Positions 5,824 to 9,316 of a stretch of 9,316 nucleotides of DNA are shown piece by piece; within the stretch, counting starts at the first letter, position 1, and every line of letters begins with the position of its first letter. The stretch is taken from NCBI GenBank assembly GCA_948759685.1, contig CAQBGY010000112.1, positions 1 to 9,316 on the forward strand. The letters run 5' to 3'. The translations under genes were made by a program, and so were the position numbers. Source of the stretch: an uncultured Eubacterium sp. GTDB taxonomy: Bacteria; Bacillota_A; Clostridia; Lachnospirales; Lachnospiraceae. The notes beneath the pieces are model-generated. The model had not been told where the DNA came from. It did no database searches and saw only the letters and a list, made by a program, of their open reading frames with translations.

Positions 5824-5872
5824 AGATGAAGACCGGCTAGTAGGAAATGCTTATCCAAAACATTTGACATAA
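5798..5872 (+). pseudogene. Unrecognised C-terminal gene tail
   Basis: In a third frame, 24 codons read GGTLIVAFEDEDRLVG then NAYPKHLT and stop at TAA 5870-5872. The composition is protein-like (alternating beta-strand hydrophobics, acidic turn), whereas the overlapping GNAT frame loses its homology at just this point. I do not recognise the family; it may be the 3' end of a deleted gene. The frame is closed upstream by a TAG just before Y-K-P-I-G-Q. Confidence 0.3.
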
Positions 5873-5887
5873 TTTGTGATAAAAGGG

Positions 5888-5916
5888 TTGTCATTGCCAG
5901 GGGACTGTGTTATAAT
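5888..5916 (+). promoter_or_regulatory. Strong sigma-A type promoter of rpmE
   Basis: TTGTCA (5888-5893) and perfect TATAAT (5911-5916) are separated by exactly 17 bases. Transcription would start near 5923, giving a leader of about 64 nt. The promoter begins only 15 bases after the last gene-fragment stop. Confidence 0.85.
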
Positions 5917-5940
5917 GTCAAGGCTATTGAGTAAAAACGG

Positions 5941-5955
5941 ATTGGCGTTGCCAAT
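5941..5955 (+). promoter_or_regulatory. Small hairpin in the rpmE leader
   Basis: ATTGGC (5941-5946) and GCCAAT (5950-5955) form a perfect six-pair stem with a three-base loop, lying between the predicted transcription start and the ribosome binding site AAAGAGGTGA (5971-5980). Autoregulatory leaders for L31 genes are described in several bacterial groups, so this could be an L31-binding structure. The assignment is inference from position and fold. Confidence 0.4.
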
Positions 5956-5986
5956 AAGCATAAAAAATTTTAAAGAGGTGAATGTA

Positions 5987-6187
5987 ATGAGAGAAGGAAT
6001 CCATCCAGATTACCATGAAGCAACCGTTACATGTAACTGTGGTAACACATTCGTAACAGGTTCAACAAAAAAAGACATTCATGTTGAAATTTGTTCAGCA
6101 TGTCATCCTTTCTACACAGGACAGCAGAAAGCTATCTCAGCACGTGGTAGAATTGATAAGTTCAATAAGAAATATGGTATCAAATAA
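5987..6187 (+). CDS. rpmE: 50S ribosomal protein L31 (zinc-binding, C+ type)
   Basis: This 66-residue ribosomal protein bridges the large and small subunits. The sequence opens [20 protein letters not shown] and has four cysteines in the L31 C+ arrangement (Cys16, Cys18, Cys36, Cys39; C-x-C and C-S-A-C), which bind zinc. HPFYTG and the C-terminal [11 protein letters not shown] are standard L31 features. The ATG at 5987 is chosen over upstream in-frame starts because it has GAGGTG six bases before it and because the upstream codons lie inside the promoter. The presence of the cysteines means this is the zinc-dependent form, not the zinc-free paralogue induced under zinc starvation. It has its own promoter and terminator. 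In B. subtilis rpmE directly follows rho; here 2.3 kb of accessory sequence separates them. Confidence 0.97.
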   Translation: MREGIHPDYHEATVTCNCGNTFVTGSTKKDIHVEICSACHPFYTGQQKAISARGRIDKFNKKYGIK

Positions 6188-6202
6188 TTTTTTGAGGATA
6201 AC

Positions 6203-6233
6203 AGGTTGAGAAGAGATTCTCAACCTATTTTCG
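6203..6233 (+). terminator. Rho-independent terminator after rpmE
   Basis: AGGTTGAGAA (6203-6212) and TTCTCAACCT (6217-6226) form a perfect ten-pair stem with a GAGA loop, followed by ATTTTCG. The short, interrupted U-run makes it slightly weaker than ideal. It lies 16 nt past the rpmE stop. Confidence 0.85.
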
Positions 6234-6349
6234 TTGTAAAATAATATTTACATTGACAAAGGTGAATGATTGAAAGAAACATTTAATCTTGAGTTTATGT
6301 TTCAATTAGGAGTTTAGGTATTTCTGAATGAAACATTAGGAGATAAGAT

Positions 6350-7405
6350 ATGAGAAATAACAAACTTTGTTCTTCCGGCATCGGCGGTCAGGCGGTAATG
6401 GAAGGAATTATGATGAGAAATAAGGACCGGTATGCTGTGGCAGTGAGACAGTCAGATGGTTCGATTGTTGTAGATACGCAGAAATTTAAGGGGATTACAA
6501 GTAAGTGTAAGTTGTTTCAGCTTCCATTTATTAGGGGAATATTTAGTTTTATTGATTCTTTGATTCTTGGAATTAAGACACTTACGTTTTCTGCAAAGTT
6601 TTTTGATGATGAGGCAGACTATTCAGACGAGCCGGATAAATTCGAACAGTGGCTTACAGATAAGTTTGGTGATAAGGCAGAAAAAGTTATTATGGGATTT
6701 ACAGTTGTATTTTCCATTATGATTGCCATAGGGTTATTTATGGTGCTTCCTTTGTTTATTGCAGATATTATGGAGAGATATGTATCCTGGGTTACACCGG
6801 GACATGTGCCAGTCATCGAGGGAGTCGTTAAGATGATTCTGTTTATTGCATATCTTTTGTTGATTTCTCTGATGAATGATATTAAGAGAACATTTATGTA
6901 TCATGGTGCAGAACATAAATGCATTAACTGTATTGAAAATGGGCATGTTTTAACTGTTGATAATGTCAGAAAAAGTTCCAGATATCACAAGCGGTGTGGT
7001 ACTAGTTTTCTGCTGGTAGTATTAATTATCAGTATTGTTATGTTTATACTTATCAGAACAGATATTGTCTGGCTGAGATATGTTACGAGAATTCTTTTAG
7101 TGCCTGTAATTGCAGGACTGTCTTATGAATTTATCAGGAAAGCAGGCTCTTCGAATAATAAAGTTATAAATGTATTGAGTATGCCTGGAATGTGGATGCA
7201 GAAAATTACGACAAAAGAGCCTACAGACGATATGATCGAAGTGGCGATTGAGGCGGTAGAGGCAGTTTTTGACTGGGAGCAGTATCTGGATGACAATGGA
7301 ATCAAAAGAGTTTCCAGACGAAAGGTTATGCCTGTAGATAAGCAGCCTTTACCAAAAGAATATAAAAAAGACAGAAAAGGTTCAGGATATAATTGGAAGT
7401 TTTAG
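6350..7405 (+). CDS. DUF1385 multi-pass membrane protein (YqhQ family)
   Basis: This is a 351-residue integral membrane protein of unknown biochemical role. The family hallmark GIGGQAVMEGIMMRN is at 10-24. Hydrophobic segments lie at about 114-140, 158-176, 219-236 and 243-262, so four membrane spans are likely. The conserved Cys/His block YHGAEHKCINCIE (184-196) and YHKRCGTSF (212-220) sits between spans two and three, and PGMWMQKITTKEP (279-291) opens the C-terminal cytosolic part. The His/Cys clusters suggest a metal site, which is inference. The tail after about 318 is basic and poorly conserved. AGGAG lies eight bases before the ATG. The gene overlaps prmC by 13 nt, and the DUF1385-prmC-prfA order is common in Clostridia, suggesting a shared operon. 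I found no convincing promoter in the 116 nt after the rpmE terminator. Confidence 0.92.
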   Translation: MRNNKLCSSGIGGQAVMEGIMMRNKDRYAVAVRQSDGSIVVDTQKFKGITSKCKLFQLPFIRGIFSFIDSLILGIKTLTFSAKFFDDEADYSDEPDKFEQWLTDKFGDKAEKVIMGFTVVFSIMIAIGLFMVLPLFIADIMERYVSWVTPGHVPVIEGVVKMILFIAYLLLISLMNDIKRTFMYHGAEHKCINCIENGHVLTVDNVRKSSRYHKRCGTSFLLVVLIISIVMFILIRTDIVWLRYVTRILLVPVIAGLSYEFIRKAGSSNNKVINVLSMPGMWMQKITTKEPTDDMIEVAIEAVEAVFDWEQYLDDNGIKRVSRRKVMPVDKQPLPKEYKKDRKGSGYNWKF

Positions 7406-8232
7406 TAAAAGATGTTGTGGCAAAGGCGATAGAGAAACTAGATGCCGCAGGAATTGCAGAAAGCAGGATTGACAGCTGGCTTTTGGCAGAGAGTGTATTA
7501 GGAGTTTCCAGACAGGATTTGTTCTTAGAGCCGGAGAAACGTGTCAGCGAGGAGCAGGCTCAGAAATATTTGAATGCTGTATCTGTGAGAGTGAAACACA
7601 TTCCACTTCAGCATATTACAGGATATCAGCAGTTTATGGATTTGGAATTTGTAGTAAATAAAGATGTGCTGATTCCAAGACCGGAAACGGAGTTGTTAGT
7701 AGAACAGGTGGTTTCCTATATCAAAGACAATAATGTAAAAGTATTAGATATGTGTACCGGTTCAGGATGTATTGCGGTGTCAGTAGACAGAATGTGTGCG
7801 AATGCAGATGTGACAGCTGTTGATATTTCAGAGAAGGCTTTAAAGGTGGCTGGGGAAAACAATACAAGAAATGAGGGCAGAGTTACTTTTGTGCAAAGTG
7901 ACTTGTTTGGAAATATTCATGGAACATATGATATTATTGTTTCAAATCCACCATATATTCCCACCAGTGACATAGAAACGTTGATGGAGGAAGTGAGGGA
8001 ACATGAGCCGCATCTGGCGTTGGATGGAAGTGCTGACGGACTAAAATTTTATAGAGAAATTTGTACAAATGCAGTCAATTATTTAAACGAGAATGGAAAA
8101 ATCTTTCTTGAGATAGGTTATGATCAGGGACAGACTGTTCCTGAACTGCTCAGAGAGAATGGTTTTACAGATATACAGGTTTTGAAAGATTTATCAGGCA
8201 ATGACCGTATGGTGATTGCCGGGAAGGAATAG
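7393..8232 (+). CDS. prmC: Peptide chain release factor N5-glutamine methyltransferase
   Basis: PrmC methylates the glutamine of the GGQ loop in release factors RF1 and RF2 using S-adenosylmethionine, which speeds peptide release. The 279-residue protein has the N-terminal helical domain (about 1-85), LIPRPETE (93-100), the SAM-binding [11 protein letters not shown] (118-128) and the catalytic NPPY (185-188) that holds the target glutamine side chain. Length is normal. The start is TTG at 7393, which overlaps the end of the DUF1385 gene by 13 nt; the local ribosome binding site is weak (AGGA, 7384-7387), consistent with translational coupling. GTG 7417 is a possible later start but would trim the first helix. 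Its substrate gene prfA starts two bases after its stop codon, so enzyme and target are co-expressed. In B. subtilis the order of these two genes is reversed. Confidence 0.96.
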   Translation: MEVLVKDVVAKAIEKLDAAGIAESRIDSWLLAESVLGVSRQDLFLEPEKRVSEEQAQKYLNAVSVRVKHIPLQHITGYQQFMDLEFVVNKDVLIPRPETELLVEQVVSYIKDNNVKVLDMCTGSGCIAVSVDRMCANADVTAVDISEKALKVAGENNTRNEGRVTFVQSDLFGNIHGTYDIIVSNPPYIPTSDIETLMEEVREHEPHLALDGSADGLKFYREICTNAVNYLNENGKIFLEIGYDQGQTVPELLRENGFTDIQVLKDLSGNDRMVIAGKE

Positions 8233-8234
8233 AA

Positions 8235-9305
8235 ATGTTTGACAAATTAGACATCATCGTAGAAAGATATGACGAGATTATGGAGCAGTTAAATGACCCA
8301 AATGTTGTCAGCAATCAGGAGCATTTTAGAAAAATTATGAAAGAGCAGAGTGATCTGGCACCGATTGTAGAATTATATAAGAAATATAAAGATGCAAAAC
8401 AGACGATTGAGGACAGCCTTTTTATTCTGGAAGAAGAGTCAGACGAAGAAATGAAAGAACTGGCAAGGGAAGAGATGAATGAGGCAAAGGCATCAATTCC
8501 ACAGATGGAGGAAGAGTTAAAGATTCTTCTTTTACCAAAAGACGTCAATGATGACAAGAATGTTATCGTGGAAATCAGAGGCGGAGCCGGCGGTGATGAG
8601 GCAGCCCTGTTTGCAGCAGAACTTTATAGAATGTATTGTATGTATGCAGAGACCCAGAAATGGAAAACAGAGATGATTTCTTTAAATGAAAACGGCATTG
8701 GAGGTTTTAAGGAAGTTGTATTTATGATAAATGGACAGGGAGCTTACTCACGACTGAAATACGAGAGTGGTGTACACCGTGTACAGCGTATTCCGGTAAC
8801 AGAGTCCGGTGGACGTATCCATACATCAACAGCGACTGTTGCTATTATGCCGGAGGCAGAAGAGGTGGATGTAGAGATTGATATGAATGATTGCCGTTTT
8901 GATGTGTTCAGAGCATCCGGTAACGGAGGACAGTGTGTCAATACAACTGATTCTGCCGTAAGACTGACACATATTCCTACAGGTATCGTGATTTCCTGTC
9001 AGGATGAAAAGTCACAGCTTAAAAATAAGGATAAGGCGTTGAAGGTTCTTCGTGCAAGACTTTATGAGTTGGAGTGCCAGAAAAAGCAGGACGCAGAATC
9101 AGAAGCAAGACGCAGCCAGATAGGTACAGGAGACCGTTCTGAAAAAATAAGAACATATAACTTTCCGCAGGGTCGTGTAACAGATCATAGAATTAAGTTT
9201 ACGACACATAGATTAGACAGTATTATGAATGGTGATATTGATGAGATTATTGATAACTGTGTAGCGGCAGATCAGGCAGCAAAGCTTGCACAGGTGGAAG
9301 AATAA
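8235..9305 (+). CDS. prfA: Peptide chain release factor 1 (RF1)
   Basis: RF1 recognises UAA and UAG in the ribosomal A site and triggers hydrolysis of the finished peptide. The 356-residue protein is complete. It has the N-terminal coiled-coil domain 1 (about 1-100), [15 protein letters not shown] (113-127), the codon-reading PxT tripeptide PVT at 187-189 (in [18 protein letters not shown], marking RF1 rather than RF2) and the catalytic GGQ at 231-233 within [20 protein letters not shown]. The residue after GGQ is Cys where E. coli has His; this is a tolerated family variant. [24 protein letters not shown] follows in the C-terminal domain. GGAAGGAA overlaps the end of prmC, two bases of gap separate the genes, and no frameshift site (a feature of RF2 genes) is present. 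Gln233 is the expected PrmC target. The window ends eleven bases after the stop. Confidence 0.98.
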   Translation: MFDKLDIIVERYDEIMEQLNDPNVVSNQEHFRKIMKEQSDLAPIVELYKKYKDAKQTIEDSLFILEEESDEEMKELAREEMNEAKASIPQMEEELKILLLPKDVNDDKNVIVEIRGGAGGDEAALFAAELYRMYCMYAETQKWKTEMISLNENGIGGFKEVVFMINGQGAYSRLKYESGVHRVQRIPVTESGGRIHTSTATVAIMPEAEEVDVEIDMNDCRFDVFRASGNGGQCVNTTDSAVRLTHIPTGIVISCQDEKSQLKNKDKALKVLRARLYELECQKKQDAESEARRSQIGTGDRSEKIRTYNFPQGRVTDHRIKFTTHRLDSIMNGDIDEIIDNCVAADQAAKLAQVEE

Positions 9306-9316
9306 TACAGTTTATT

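Noticed and set aside
5876..5986. N-terminal extension of L31 by 37 residues
   Set aside because: The extension covers a consensus promoter and leader; ATG 5987 has its own ribosome binding site and gives the normal L31 start and length.
6253..6287. Promoter for DUF1385 based on TTGACA at 6253-6258
   Set aside because: The -35 match is perfect, but no -10 lies at 16-19 bases; the nearest A/T-rich hexamer TTTAAT (6282-6287) is 23 bases away.

Overview
The window looks like a chromosomal segment from a low-GC, strictly anaerobic Firmicute, most likely a Clostridia member of the Lachnospiraceae type. This rests on A/T-rich codon use, strong AGGAGG-type ribosome binding sites, an oxygen-sensitive NrdG activase, and the neighbourhood rho / rpmE / DUF1385 / prmC / prfA. 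The species assignment is inference; no marker here fixes it.

Layout. (1) Minus strand, 32-1749: a malic enzyme is followed 41 nt later by nrdG, possibly as one transcript. (2) 1750-2121 separates these genes from divergent rho. Half of it is a composite repeat (1774-1966) with near-perfect 12-nt terminal inverted repeats, two related imperfect hairpin units and one perfect 24-bp hairpin. It resembles a non-autonomous palindromic repeat or MITE and may form the malic enzyme 5' leader. (3) 2122-3549: rho, the transcription termination factor. (4) 3550-5872: an accessory patch between rho and rpmE. It holds a DUF3800-like 5' stub, an MBL-fold hydrolase with an inverted repeat over its ribosome binding site, a terminator, a promoter and an intact GNAT acetyltransferase. 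After these comes a mosaic of a truncated HEPN/Toprim-like N-terminus joined out of frame to a second GNAT cut at both ends, then an unrecognised C-terminal tail. (5) 5888-9305: a strong sigma-A type promoter drives rpmE (L31), which ends at a good terminator. DUF1385, prmC and prfA follow as a tight cluster with a 13-nt overlap and a 2-nt gap.

How the genes relate. The conserved genes serve core information processing: termination of transcription (Rho), the ribosome (L31), and termination of translation (RF1 and PrmC, which methylates its GGQ glutamine). In Bacillus subtilis rho and rpmE are neighbours, so the 2.3-kb patch between them here looks like an insertion and decay hotspot inside a conserved locus. 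The malic enzyme (malate to pyruvate) and NrdG (glycyl-radical activation of anaerobic ribonucleotide reductase) fit anaerobic metabolism.

I found no intact novel multi-gene system. The strongest candidates for a second look are the composite repeat upstream of the malic enzyme and the gene-fragment mosaic at 5327-5872. All similarity statements come from recognition of motifs, not from searches.
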